DNA of 64,000 bases from CALOFP01 sp942492635 (GTDB lineage Bacteria > UBP6 > UBA1177 > CALOFP01). Position numbers and translations under genes: made by a program. This document shows positions 26,310 to 35,014 of the stretch, one piece after another. Where the stretch lies: contig CALOFP010000002.1 of assembly GCA_942492635.1 (NCBI GenBank), positions 992,001-1,056,000 on the forward strand. Direction: 5' to 3'. The notes under the pieces were generated by a model, which was not told the origin of the DNA, did not search any database, and saw only the letters and a program-made list of their open reading frames with translations. The stretch's first letter is position 1. Every line of letters starts with the position of its first letter.

Positions 26310-27695
26310 ATGGTACATATCAAGAAAATTTACCGGGAATCGGAAAAGTTTATTGGATCTGAGATAGAGGTTTCAGGATGGGTCAGAACCGTGAGGGCCT
26401 CGAAAAATTTCGGATTCATAGAGATAAATGACGGATCTTTTTTCAAGACTCTTCAGATCGTGTTCGAGGACGGCCTCGAGAACTTCAAGGATCTATGCAA
26501 GCTCTCAATCGGATCTTCTTTGGTTGTTAAAGGTGATCTGGTGGAAAGTATGGGTAAGGGACAGTCCTTCGAGATCAAGGCGAAGGATGTGAAGATTGTG
26601 CAGAAGGCCGATCTCGACTATCCGCTTCAGAAGAAACGTCACACATTCGAATATCTCAGAACAATTGCACACCTAAGACCAAGAACCAACGCGTTCAGTG
26701 CGGTTTTCAGGGTGAGAAGCATTCTTGCTCACGCAATTCACACATTTTTTCAGGAGAGGGGATTTGTCTACGTCCACACTCCAATAATCACAACATCCGA
26801 CTGTGAGGGTGCCGGACAGATGTTCCGAGTTTCCACAATGGATTTTGATAACATTCCGAAAAACGACGAGGGAAAAATCGACTACTCAAAGGACTTTTTC
26901 GGGAAGGAGACGGGACTTACTGTTAGCGGTCAGCTCGCAGTTGAGAACTACTGCATGGCGTTCCGCGAAGTCTACACCTTCGGACCCACTTTCCGTGCGG
27001 AGAACTCCAACACACAGCGTCACGCCAGCGAGTTCTGGATGATCGAGCCCGAGATAGCATTTGCCGATCTCAAGGACGACATGGAGCTTGCCGAGGATAT
27101 GGTGAAGTTCATCATCAACTACACACGCGAGCACGCACCAGAGGAGATGGAGTTCTTCAACAGTTTCGTAGCTAAGGGACTATTCGACAGACTGGACAAC
27201 GTAGTCAACTCCGATTTCGCCCGTATCACATACACGGAGGCTGTTGAGCTTCTCCAGAAATCCGGCAAGAAGTTCCAGTACCCTGTTGAGTGGGGAAGCG
27301 ATCTTCAGACTGAGCACGAAAGATACATCACCGAGGAAGTCTACAGGAAGCCTGTTTTTGTCACCGACTATCCGAAGGACATCAAGGCATTCTATATGAA
27401 GTTGAATGACGACGGCAAAACGGTTGCGGCAATGGACCTTCTGGTTCCCGGTGTCGGTGAGATAATCGGCGGAAGCCAGAGAGAGGACGAGCTCGATAAG
27501 CTGGAGGCTAGACTCGAAGAGATGAAACTCGAGAAGGAGGCATACCAGTGGTATCTTGATCTCAGGCGTTTCGGCGGAGCTCCTCATGCGGGATTCGGAC
27601 TCGGATTCGAGCGTATGATCATGTACCTTACAGGCATGGAAAACATCCGCGACGTCATTCCTTTTCCCCGAACACCGAAAACAGCGGAATTCTAG
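26310..27695 (+). CDS. asnS: Asparaginyl-tRNA synthetase
   Basis: 461 residues, normal for class IIb AsnRS. The N-terminal OB fold (VSGWVRTVRASKNFGFIEIND) binds the anticodon. The catalytic core shows motif 2 (FRAENSNTQRHASEFWM, with EPEIAF following) and motif 3 (GFGLGFERMIMYLTG). The short insertion and GGSQRE pattern favour AsnRS over AspRS, so Asn-tRNA is charged directly. A strong ribosome site (AGGAGG, 7 bases) and a promoter-like sequence precede it; a bidirectional terminator follows. Confidence 0.97.
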   Translation: MVHIKKIYRESEKFIGSEIEVSGWVRTVRASKNFGFIEINDGSFFKTLQIVFEDGLENFKDLCKLSIGSSLVVKGDLVESMGKGQSFEIKAKDVKIVQKADLDYPLQKKRHTFEYLRTIAHLRPRTNAFSAVFRVRSILAHAIHTFFQERGFVYVHTPIITTSDCEGAGQMFRVSTMDFDNIPKNDEGKIDYSKDFFGKETGLTVSGQLAVENYCMAFREVYTFGPTFRAENSNTQRHASEFWMIEPEIAFADLKDDMELAEDMVKFIINYTREHAPEEMEFFNSFVAKGLFDRLDNVVNSDFARITYTEAVELLQKSGKKFQYPVEWGSDLQTEHERYITEEVYRKPVFVTDYPKDIKAFYMKLNDDGKTVAAMDLLVPGVGEIIGGSQREDELDKLEARLEEMKLEKEAYQWYLDLRRFGGAPHAGFGLGFERMIMYLTGMENIRDVIPFPRTPKTAEF

Positions 27696-27696
27696 G

Positions 27697-27726
27697 AAAA
27701 AGGCGGGCCTTGAGCCCGCCTTTTTT
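27697..27726. terminator. Bidirectional intrinsic terminator between asnS and comEC
   Basis: AAAAA, GGCGGGC (27702-27708), loop CTTGA, GCCCGCC (27714-27720), TTTTTT. The A-run and T-run make it work in both directions, and it serves convergent genes. The last T residues overlap the comEC stop (27725-27727). Confidence 0.9.
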
Positions 27727-29269
27727 AATGGGCCTCATGGGACCTGCGCGGCCCGTATGACTTATAACCGATCATCTCCCGAACAAAGATTTTCGCTTTA
27801 CTGAATCTCGGTCTTTTCAACAACTCCTCGAGAGCCTTTTCCGGAAGCGGTGCCGCCGCATGGATCGATTCAACCCTTGAAATTCCGCATCTGGCCATAT
27901 CCCTCTCAATGCCGCTGACCAGTTTTCTAAGCCTTTTTCTGACAAGTTTCCCCGGAAATATGTAGCGGCGTTCTTCAACGATTCTTCCCCTTCCCGACCC
28001 TTCGTTGACACAGTAGGCTTTTCCCGGAAATGAGTATATTCTTCTGACCCCTCTATTTTGTCCGACGGGAAGAAAGTGAAGGAGAGAGAGAGTTAAAAAA
28101 AGGCATAGAGAGAGGTATCGCCATCTTCCTTCTGTAAAACGAATCAGCAGGAATGAGAGAAAGAAAACCACAGTGGAAATCGGGGCCAGTTCGACTGTCG
28201 GAATGAGAATTGGTGTGGATGTTTTTGAAATCGTTGAAAGATTGACTTCCAGAATACGGCAAAGGCCGTCTCCGCATGAAATCAGGAAATGGGCAAGAAA
28301 CGGGGCCAACTCCCAGATGAATTGGAGCAGTATAGTGATCGGTACGATAAGCGAGACCAGCGGGATCGCAATGAGGTTTGCAATGGGAGCCATTGGTGAG
28401 ATGAATCCGGAAAGTGAGACGGTAACGGGTAGAAGAACGGTATTTATTACAAGCGTCAGGGAAACTATCTGGACCATCATTATGGAGGGCATCGTTCTTA
28501 TGAGGGAAATTACGGTGAAAATTGCCAGAGCACTCATGATGAAGCTGGGACTTGTGAAAGATCCTGGAATGGTGAGTGCCGTCAAGATCAGTGAAATCGA
28601 AAGTGCAAAGTAGCTGTGAATGGTTCTTCCGAACGATCCTGCTACATCAAGGATCAGTATGAAGAGGGCCGCTCTGAGGGTTGGAACAGCCCAGCCTGTC
28701 AGCTGAAGGTAGTTGATCAGCAGTAATGATTTTATTATGAGGAAAATAAGTTGAAGCAGAAATGGCGAAAAGGAGGTTAACGGTAAAATTAATCTAAAGA
28801 GCAGGTGAAGAAAAAGAAAAAGCATTCCAATGTGAAAAGCCGATATCGCAACCAGATGAAGTGTGCCGGTTTTTAGGAAGATGCCTTTCTCCCTTTCGGA
28901 GAAGCTTCTCTTTCCGGTTGAAAGGGCAAGAAGAAGGTTTGACCCGCCGTGTCTCTTGACAAATCCAATAAGTCTATGCCTTCTGTCTTTCTTTTCAACC
29001 GGGTTTACAACAGACAACTTCTCCCGAGGTTTTTTCCACTCATTCCGATATTTTTCCTTCGTCATGAAGTACTGTTTTTCTTCAAATTGCGAATCTCTCA
29101 CGGCTGTCAGGAATCCGAGGCTTATGAAAAGGAGGGAAAGCGGAGTCGACAGAGCTCTCTCTCTTGTCAATCCGCGGATTAGAACGATAAGTGAAAGAAT
29201 GAAAATCGGAGCCTTGATCGTGTAGCCGACAATGAAAAAAACAGGATAGAAATATCTGTAACGATTCAT
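27725..29269 (-). CDS. comEC: ComEC/Rec2-family competence membrane protein, short form
   Basis: 514 residues. The ComEC competence domain is clear: HLVAISAFHIGMLFLF corresponds to the family motif HLLAISGLHIG, followed by RAALFILILDVAG and about eight more membrane helices including SPMAPIANLIAIPLVSLIVP. In DNA uptake ComEC forms the inner-membrane channel. Typical proteins of 700-800 residues also have a C-terminal metallo-beta-lactamase domain; here only about 120 soluble residues follow the last helix and I see no HxHxDH motif. The N-terminal OB region is also reduced. It is therefore a core-only ComEC. It is convergent with asnS and shares its terminator; the start at 29269 lacks a strong ribosome site and is uncertain. 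Confidence 0.85.
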   Translation of the reverse strand: MNRYRYFYPVFFIVGYTIKAPIFILSLIVLIRGLTRERALSTPLSLLFISLGFLTAVRDSQFEEKQYFMTKEKYRNEWKKPREKLSVVNPVEKKDRRHRLIGFVKRHGGSNLLLALSTGKRSFSEREKGIFLKTGTLHLVAISAFHIGMLFLFLHLLFRLILPLTSFSPFLLQLIFLIIKSLLLINYLQLTGWAVPTLRAALFILILDVAGSFGRTIHSYFALSISLILTALTIPGSFTSPSFIMSALAIFTVISLIRTMPSIMMVQIVSLTLVINTVLLPVTVSLSGFISPMAPIANLIAIPLVSLIVPITILLQFIWELAPFLAHFLISCGDGLCRILEVNLSTISKTSTPILIPTVELAPISTVVFFLSFLLIRFTEGRWRYLSLCLFLTLSLLHFLPVGQNRGVRRIYSFPGKAYCVNEGSGRGRIVEERRYIFPGKLVRKRLRKLVSGIERDMARCGISRVESIHAAAPLPEKALEELLKRPRFSKAKIFVREMIGYKSYGPRRSHEAH

Positions 29270-29399
29270 CTCATTCCCGATATTTATTTGCGTTCGAAAT
29301 TCTACTTTTTCCTTTGGAATCAGTAAAGGATACCGAAAAATTTTGACTAAATCTCCTTCTTGTATAGGCTTTTAGCGCACTTGAGACCGGAGGAGCAGG

Positions 29400-30866
29400 G
29401 TGAAGAAGATAGTTCTGATGATTTTCGGACTTTTTATTTTTGTTGCAGCATTTGTAAGAAGTTTTTCGGACTTCTCTGTTACCGACATCTGTATTGTCTA
29501 CACAACGGATATTCGTGGAAGAATTGAGTTGTTGCCCAGACTTTCAGCAACACTGAAGAAGATAAGAAGTGAGTGCGGCGAAAATGTTCTACTCATAAAC
29601 AATGGCGGATCCTTCGACGGAAAGTCCATGGAGATGTTTCATCTCAAGGGAAGCGGTGTGCCCGATCCCGTTGCCTACTTCCTGAAAGAAGAGGGCTACG
29701 ACTTTACGAATGTTCCCATATCCGATTTTCGATACGGAAGGCAGTTCCTACAAAGACATATGGAGGATTCGAAAACAGTTCCCGTTACAATGAACCTCTC
29801 CGGTTTTTCCAGTGAATCAAAAAAAAGTATCGACGGAATAGATATAGCCGTGGTCGGACTTGTTCCTCCCGTCGGCGTAGAGGAGCTTCCAAGGTCCTTC
29901 CTGGAAGGTGTTGAAGTGAAAAATCCCATGAGGAGTGCTTCGAAAGTACTCGCCCGGTTGGAGGAAAATGCCGACTTTACCGTTGTTGCGGCCTATTCGG
30001 AAGAGGGTGACGACTATTTTGAGTATCACACTGATCAGCCGGACTTCGTCGGTTACCTCTACCAGAATTTTCCAGGACTCAAGTTGATTCTGGAGGGACG
30101 CACCGGTTCCCCTTCAGGTAAGAGGGTGAACGACAACACAGTGATTCTTCATGCGGGAACCGATCTCTCGAAGGTCGGAGTAGCGAAGCTGAAGGTGATA
30201 AAAAAGAGTGGCGGTAAAACTTTTCTCTCGGATATGAAATGGAAGCTTTATTCAGTAGAGTCCAAACCGGATGAGAAGATGTCAAAGGCGATGAAACCTT
30301 ATGTGGATCTGATTAACAGAATTGAGAAGGGAAAATCGGGAGTTTTGACATTCGGCATTACAGAAGAGACTCCGGATAGGGAGACTCCACTGGAAAGAGC
30401 CTTGCACTACAATCTGCACTCCCAGGCGAAGAGGCATGGAGAGGCCGTTGACTTTTCCCTTCTTCAGTACGACTGTCAGCCTGTTCCTGCTGAGGAGGGA
30501 AGTGAATTGACGTTCGAGATGATAGATAAAATCTATCCGTTTTTTGATTTCCCAAATGTTGTGACCATAAAGGCTGAAAAACTGCTTTCGATTCTTAATG
30601 ACGGTGCCAAGAATAGTGCGCGTATCTCGCTTTTCCCCTTGAGGTATGACATTTCCGAAAAAAGCGGAGTGGTTCTGAGGGAGCGATTCAGGAAGGGGAG
30701 AACGTATAGAGTCGTCATGCCCGGGCGTCTTTTAAGAAAATTGAAGGAGGAACAGCATCTGAACATACCTGCTGAGGCAGTTCTGCCTGTTTCTATCAGG
30801 GAAACCCTTTTCAAGGATTTTCCCGAAGTTGAAAAAAGTTTCAGACCAAAATTCAGAGTGAGGTGA
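29400..30866 (+). CDS. Secreted 5'-nucleotidase/UshA-like protein with degenerate active site
   Basis: 488 residues with an N-terminal signal/anchor (about 4-20). The fold outline follows the UshA/5'-nucleotidase family: an N-terminal metallophosphatase-like half with YTTDIRGRIE, NNGGSFDGKS and VVGLVPPVG, then a C-terminal substrate-domain half with ERALHYNLHSQAKRH and YPFFDFPNVVTIKAEKLLSIL. The metal-ligand motifs are altered: DxH is DIR, GDxxxG is NGGSF, the NHE region is lost, and GHxH is EGRTGS. I infer a non-catalytic binding protein. GTG at 29400 is preceded by GGAGGAG (29389-29395). Its stop overlaps or nearly touches the TtcA-like gene. Confidence 0.7.
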   Translation: MKKIVLMIFGLFIFVAAFVRSFSDFSVTDICIVYTTDIRGRIELLPRLSATLKKIRSECGENVLLINNGGSFDGKSMEMFHLKGSGVPDPVAYFLKEEGYDFTNVPISDFRYGRQFLQRHMEDSKTVPVTMNLSGFSSESKKSIDGIDIAVVGLVPPVGVEELPRSFLEGVEVKNPMRSASKVLARLEENADFTVVAAYSEEGDDYFEYHTDQPDFVGYLYQNFPGLKLILEGRTGSPSGKRVNDNTVILHAGTDLSKVGVAKLKVIKKSGGKTFLSDMKWKLYSVESKPDEKMSKAMKPYVDLINRIEKGKSGVLTFGITEETPDRETPLERALHYNLHSQAKRHGEAVDFSLLQYDCQPVPAEEGSELTFEMIDKIYPFFDFPNVVTIKAEKLLSILNDGAKNSARISLFPLRYDISEKSGVVLRERFRKGRTYRVVMPGRLLRKLKEEQHLNIPAEAVLPVSIRETLFKDFPEVEKSFRPKFRVR

Positions 30867-30868
30867 TA

Positions 30869-31630
30869 ATGGGGATGTTCGGTAAGGAATCCAAGAGATT
30901 CCTTAATATGCACAAGAGACTTGAAACAGCCATTGTGGATTACGATATGATTGATGATGGAGATCATGTGATCGTAGGGCTTTCCGGCGGTAAAGACTCT
31001 AATATTCTTCTTAGACTGATGGCCAGAAAAAAAATAATGACTACGAACGACTTCAAGCTTTCTGCAGCCTTCGTTCGGCAGGGATTCGAGATGGATGATG
31101 AGAAGGCTGAATTTCTGGAAGCGTTCTGCCGGGATCTTGGTGTGCCCTTTTACGTTGTGGATGCACCTGTCAGGAAGCTGTTCGAGGAGCGAAAGGAGAA
31201 ACCCTGCTACATCTGTTCCAGAGTCAGGAGAATGGCCATTTTCTCCCATGCCGAATCCATCGGGGCGACGAAAATAGCGTTCGGGCATCATAAGGACGAT
31301 TTTATTGAAACTTTCATGATGAATATCTACTTCAGCCATGAAATCGCCACAATGAAACCCTTTAACCCTTTTTTCAAGGGAAAGTTCTTCGTCATCAGGC
31401 CCATGCTCTATGTCGATGAGAAGATGATTAAGGAGGAGAGCGAAGGCATGCCGGTTTTCAGATCGGGCTGTCCCTATGAAGTTGAAACAGAGCGAACATA
31501 TGTTAAGAATATGCTGAACGATCTCTACAGGAAAAGTAAGAAGATAAAACCCAATATTTTCAGGGCAATGTTTTCACCTAAAGTTGAATATCTTCTCAAG
31601 GAGCCTTCGAGTAAGAGTGCGCTAAAGTAG
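30869..31630 (+). CDS. ttcA: TtcA-family tRNA 2-thiolation protein (PP-loop ATPase)
   Basis: 253 residues. The PP-loop SGGKDS near residue 37 binds ATP, the CYIC pair and a further cysteine (SGCPYEV) can hold the iron-sulphur cluster, and FGHHKDDFIETFMMNIYFS matches TtcA. TtcA makes 2-thiocytidine at tRNA position 32; a TtuA-like role is the main alternative. Three starts are possible: GTG 30863 (overlapping the previous stop as GTGA), ATG 30869 and ATG 30875. I chose 30869, which has GAGGT just upstream. It is co-transcribed with the nucleotidase-like gene. Confidence 0.85.
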   Translation: MGMFGKESKRFLNMHKRLETAIVDYDMIDDGDHVIVGLSGGKDSNILLRLMARKKIMTTNDFKLSAAFVRQGFEMDDEKAEFLEAFCRDLGVPFYVVDAPVRKLFEERKEKPCYICSRVRRMAIFSHAESIGATKIAFGHHKDDFIETFMMNIYFSHEIATMKPFNPFFKGKFFVIRPMLYVDEKMIKEESEGMPVFRSGCPYEVETERTYVKNMLNDLYRKSKKIKPNIFRAMFSPKVEYLLKEPSSKSALK

Positions 31631-31704
31631 TTTGAGATGTTAGTGAAAAAAATTTGACCAATATTTAAAAAATACTAACATATAAGAAAATAAAGCGATC
31701 TGCC

Positions 31705-31733
31705 TTGACAGCTGTACGGGGCCGCCGTATAGT
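31705..31733 (+). promoter_or_regulatory. Consensus sigma-70 promoter of ftsY
   Basis: A perfect TTGACA (31705-31710), 17-base spacer and TATAGT (31728-31733); transcription would start near 31740, about 32 bases before the ATG. An additional TTGACC at 31654 with TAACAT lies in an inverted repeat (ATGTTAGT 31637-31644 / ACTAACAT 31674-31681) just upstream. Confidence 0.75.
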
Positions 31734-31771
31734 TTCTTGCAATTTTTGATACTTGATTAAGGAGTTTGTTA

Positions 31772-33484
31772 ATGGAAATTTGGGCGTGGATAACTAAGAA
31801 TTTTATGAATGGGGAACTGTTCTTCTATATCATTCCTGTTTTTCTTTTTATTCTACTCATCGTTGTGATTTTTTTACCAGAAGAAGAAATCGAAGAGAAA
31901 AAGGAAGAGAAGAAGCCGGAAGAGGAGAAAAAGGCTCTTGAGCGTGATCTTAAGGTTACCGTTGATCTCAATGCCCCCCATATTGAAAAAGAGGAACTGA
32001 GGGCAGAGGTAAGGGAGACGGTGGTACCGTCTATTGAGGAGCCCAAAGAGCCGGTCAAACCATCTGTCGAAGAGGAAGTTCAGGCGGCGGTTTCAAGAAT
32101 TCTGGAAAAAACTGAAAAACCTGTTGAACTGCCGGAAACTGAGGAGGTTTCCCAAGAGCGTGAAGCGGTGGAGATTCCGGAAAAGTTGGAAGTTCCGGTA
32201 GAGGAAGAAACTACTGAGCCTGTAAAAATTTCCGAGCCGGTTGAAGTTGCCGAGGCTCCGCAAGTTGAAGAGGTTCCCGGGGTTGAAGAGAAAGCTCAGC
32301 CTGTGGAAGTTTCAGAAACCGAAATGGTATCCGTAACCGAAAAAGTAGCCGAACCGGTAGAAATATCAGAACCGGTTGAGACAATGGTTTCGGAGGACGT
32401 TTCCGAAACAGCGGAGATCTCCGAACCTGTTGCAGCTCCTGAAGCGGAAGAGGTTGTCGAAGCAAGAAAAGCTCCGGAGGCTGTTGAAGTTCCTGCAGTC
32501 GCTCCTGAAGTTCAGGAAATCGAAGAGGCTGTTCCTGAAGTTGCCGAAGAGATAATTCCCGAGGTTAAGGAAAAACCTGCCACATCCTACAGCGACGGAC
32601 TTGCCAAGACACGCGGAGGATTTATCTCCAAGCTTAAAAATCTTTTCAAGTCATCAGCAGTGGACGACGATCTTATCGAAGAGATGGAGGAGATTCTCTA
32701 TACAGCCGATATCGGTGTGAATACCGTTACTCACTTCCTGACAGAGATCGAAAAGAACAGAAAAAACTTTTCATCAGGTGAAGATGTAAGAGACTTTCTT
32801 AAAAAGATGATTTACGACATCGTAAAACCGGTTGAAAAAAAGCTCGATCCCGGTATGAAGGAACCTTCGGTTCTTCTGATGGTCGGTGTGAACGGTGCAG
32901 GTAAGACCACCACGATCGGAAAACTTACTAAAAAATTCAAGGACGGCGGAAGGGATGTGATTCTAGCCGCCGGTGATACATTCAGGGCCGCAGCCGTCGA
33001 GCAGCTTATGGTCTGGGGTCAGAGAACAGATACCGAAGTAATTCGCGACAAAGAGGGAGCGGATCCCGCAAGTGTAGCTTTCAATGCGGTCAATTCAGCA
33101 GTTTCCAGGGGGAAGGATACTGTAATCATAGATACTGCCGGACGACTCCAGAACAGGGTGAACCTGATGGAGGAGCTCAAGAAGGTGGGCAGGGTTATCG
33201 GAAAGGCAAAAGAGGGGGCACCTCACGAGGTAATTCTTGTCGTTGACGCAAATAACGGCCAGAACGCTCTTTCTCAGGCTCGTCAGTTCAACGAGGCTGT
33301 CGGTCTTACCGGAATCGTAATCACCAAGCTTGACGGTACGGCAAAAGGGGGTGTTGTAATCGGAATCGCCAGGGAATTGGGACTTCCCATCTACTACGTA
33401 GGAATCGGCGAGGCCGTAGGGGATCTGAGAGAATTTAACGCAGATCAATTTGTAGAGGCCCTTTTTGAATCAAATGAAAATTGA
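31772..33484 (+). CDS. ftsY: FtsY, signal recognition particle receptor, with long acidic N-terminal region
   Basis: 570 residues from ATG 31772 (AAGGAG at 31759-31764). An N-terminal membrane helix (about 12-31) is followed by about 240 residues made of Glu, Val, Pro and Ala in loose repeats (VEISEPV, VEVPEA-like units), then the NG domain: a four-helix bundle from SYSDGLAKTRGGFISKL, G1 GVNGAGKTTT, GDTFRAAAVEQL, DTAGRLQ, TKLDGTAKGG and the terminal VGIGEAVGDLREF. The GTPase pairs with Ffh to deliver ribosomes to the membrane. A true membrane helix plus a long acidic arm is unlike E. coli FtsY, which lacks the helix. Its end overlaps the PilZ gene. Confidence 0.96.
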   Translation: MEIWAWITKNFMNGELFFYIIPVFLFILLIVVIFLPEEEIEEKKEEKKPEEEKKALERDLKVTVDLNAPHIEKEELRAEVRETVVPSIEEPKEPVKPSVEEEVQAAVSRILEKTEKPVELPETEEVSQEREAVEIPEKLEVPVEEETTEPVKISEPVEVAEAPQVEEVPGVEEKAQPVEVSETEMVSVTEKVAEPVEISEPVETMVSEDVSETAEISEPVAAPEAEEVVEARKAPEAVEVPAVAPEVQEIEEAVPEVAEEIIPEVKEKPATSYSDGLAKTRGGFISKLKNLFKSSAVDDDLIEEMEEILYTADIGVNTVTHFLTEIEKNRKNFSSGEDVRDFLKKMIYDIVKPVEKKLDPGMKEPSVLLMVGVNGAGKTTTIGKLTKKFKDGGRDVILAAGDTFRAAAVEQLMVWGQRTDTEVIRDKEGADPASVAFNAVNSAVSRGKDTVIIDTAGRLQNRVNLMEELKKVGRVIGKAKEGAPHEVILVVDANNGQNALSQARQFNEAVGLTGIVITKLDGTAKGGVVIGIARELGLPIYYVGIGEAVGDLREFNADQFVEALFESNEN

Positions 33485-34208
33485 ATTAACAACAAATTCC
33501 TTCACTGAACTTTCCGACCGATTCCTTCAGGGAGTCGGTTTCTCCGAGATGGTACTCACCTTCCAGCACATCGATGATCCCGACGGTATTACATCCGGTC
33601 AGGAGGTGGAGCTGTGGGTAACCATCTCGGAGATCAAGAAGACCATAAATCTTTCCGGTAAAGTACGATGGAAAAGATCGAAAGACATAAAGACACCTTT
33701 TCGAGTGATGCCCGCAGGAGTCGGAATCGTTCTAGATGAAAAGAGTGTGGAAATTCTAAAGAAAACCGAATCCATGAGCAACGGCCTAAGCGACATCGAC
33801 GAACCGATGCTGGCAGGCAACTATATCAAGATCCGAAAGGACATAGCCGCAAAGTATCGGTCGAAGAAGAGGGAACCCGAAAAGGTCGGCAGCGAAAAGC
33901 GTGCCCAGCCGAGGATGACCATGTCCCTTTCCGTCGAGATTTTCCTCAACAACGAGGTCAAGCGCTGGAAGACGAGGGACCTGAGTCTTGACGGAATGCT
34001 TGTTGTGACCTCGGAGGAAATTCCCCTTCAGACAGAGATAATTGTGGTTTTCAATGACGATGCCACCGGCAGACAGTTTTTTATACGCGGAGAGATTGTG
34101 AGAACGGTCAGGGACGGCAAGGGTGAACTCGCCGCGGGAATACGTTTTCTTTACGATTCCCAGGATCAGCGAAGGGATTTGATGAAGTTTATGGTGAGAA
34201 GATCGTGA
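33474..34208 (+). CDS. PilZ-domain protein in the ftsY-rsmE operon
   Basis: About 244 residues. The C-terminal half is a PilZ domain: RAQPRMTMSL (RxxxR-type switch), then RDLSLDGMLVV (the D/NxSxxG motif), then a beta barrel ending ELAAGIRFLY. The N-terminal half (SGKVRWKR, PAGVGIVL) has the same strand pattern without the arginine switch, so it may be a degenerate second PilZ/YcgR-N-like barrel. It probably binds cyclic di-GMP. ATG 33474 lies inside ftsY; TTG at 33465 has the better-spaced GAGG (33455-33458) and is an alternative start. Its stop overlaps rsmE (GTGA). Confidence 0.8.
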   Translation: MKIELTTNSFTELSDRFLQGVGFSEMVLTFQHIDDPDGITSGQEVELWVTISEIKKTINLSGKVRWKRSKDIKTPFRVMPAGVGIVLDEKSVEILKKTESMSNGLSDIDEPMLAGNYIKIRKDIAAKYRSKKREPEKVGSEKRAQPRMTMSLSVEIFLNNEVKRWKTRDLSLDGMLVVTSEEIPLQTEIIVVFNDDATGRQFFIRGEIVRTVRDGKGELAAGIRFLYDSQDQRRDLMKFMVRRS

Positions 34209-34948
34209 TATATCTGGTTAGAAAAGAACTCCAATTTGAAAATCAAAACATAATCCTGAAAGACAACGATTTCAGATACATCGTAAAAGTACGCAGAATA
34301 AGGCGTGACGAACCTGTTTTCATATTCTCGAAGGATGAGGTTCACAAAACATTCATCGATATTGTGGACAAGCGAAGCGTATCGATGAGAATCAAAGAGA
34401 GCGCAAAGATAGAGGAGCCTTCGAGACGGCTCTATCTTGTTCTTGCGATGGCCGATATGCCCGCAGTTGAACTTGCCTTGAAAAACGGCATAGAGGCGGG
34501 AGTAAACGACATCTTCATCTTCGACGCCGAGAGAAGCAACACACGAAGCGATAAAGTGGAGCACAGAAGGGAGAGGATCGAACAGATTCTTGAATCCGCA
34601 GCCTCCCAGAGCCGCCGGCGATATCTTCCTTCATTTAGGGTCGGCAAGATGTCCGATCTGATGGAAAAGGAGGGACTGCACATAGTTTTTCACCCCTACG
34701 GATCACAAGAAGGCCTTGACACAGTCGAAAACCGATCTGGCGACGTCTATGTATGGATCGGCCCCGAAGGCGGGTTTTCGGACATTGAAGTGGAAAAGTT
34801 CAAGGAAAAATCATTCACATTCGTACCGCTGACCACACCAATTCTTCGGATGGAAAACGCAGTGACCCTTGCCTGCGGAAAAGTGAGGGAAAAAATGGGA
34901 TACAACAGCGAACTGTTTCAATCTGAGCAGGATCAGAAAAAAGGTTGA
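34205..34948 (+). CDS. rsmE: 16S rRNA m3U1498 methyltransferase RsmE
   Basis: 247 residues. An N-terminal PUA-like domain (DNDFRYIVKVRRIRRDEPV) is followed by a SPOUT methyltransferase domain with AGVNDIFIFDAERS, the cofactor knot motif WIGPEGGFSDIEVE and the C-terminal ILRMENAVTLACG. It methylates U1498 of 16S rRNA. It starts at GTG 34205, overlapping the stop of the PilZ gene, so ftsY, PilZ and rsmE appear to be one coupled unit. A short repeat-rich spacer separates it from the convergent glycosyltransferase. Confidence 0.93.
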   Translation: MIYLVRKELQFENQNIILKDNDFRYIVKVRRIRRDEPVFIFSKDEVHKTFIDIVDKRSVSMRIKESAKIEEPSRRLYLVLAMADMPAVELALKNGIEAGVNDIFIFDAERSNTRSDKVEHRRERIEQILESAASQSRRRYLPSFRVGKMSDLMEKEGLHIVFHPYGSQEGLDTVENRSGDVYVWIGPEGGFSDIEVEKFKEKSFTFVPLTTPILRMENAVTLACGKVREKMGYNSELFQSEQDQKKG

Positions 34949-34970
34949 ATCAACCGTGCCGGTCTGTGCA

Positions 34971-35010
34971 CGTCCGTGAACTGTCAGTGATTTGTCCGTG
35001 TTGGTCCGTG
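34971..35010 (+). repeat. GTCCGTG-type dispersed repeat, copy 1
   Basis: Three TCCGTG units with a GTCAGTG unit between them. The same order of units recurs at 45666-45703. It lies between convergent genes. Confidence 0.55.
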
Positions 35011-35014
35011 ACCA

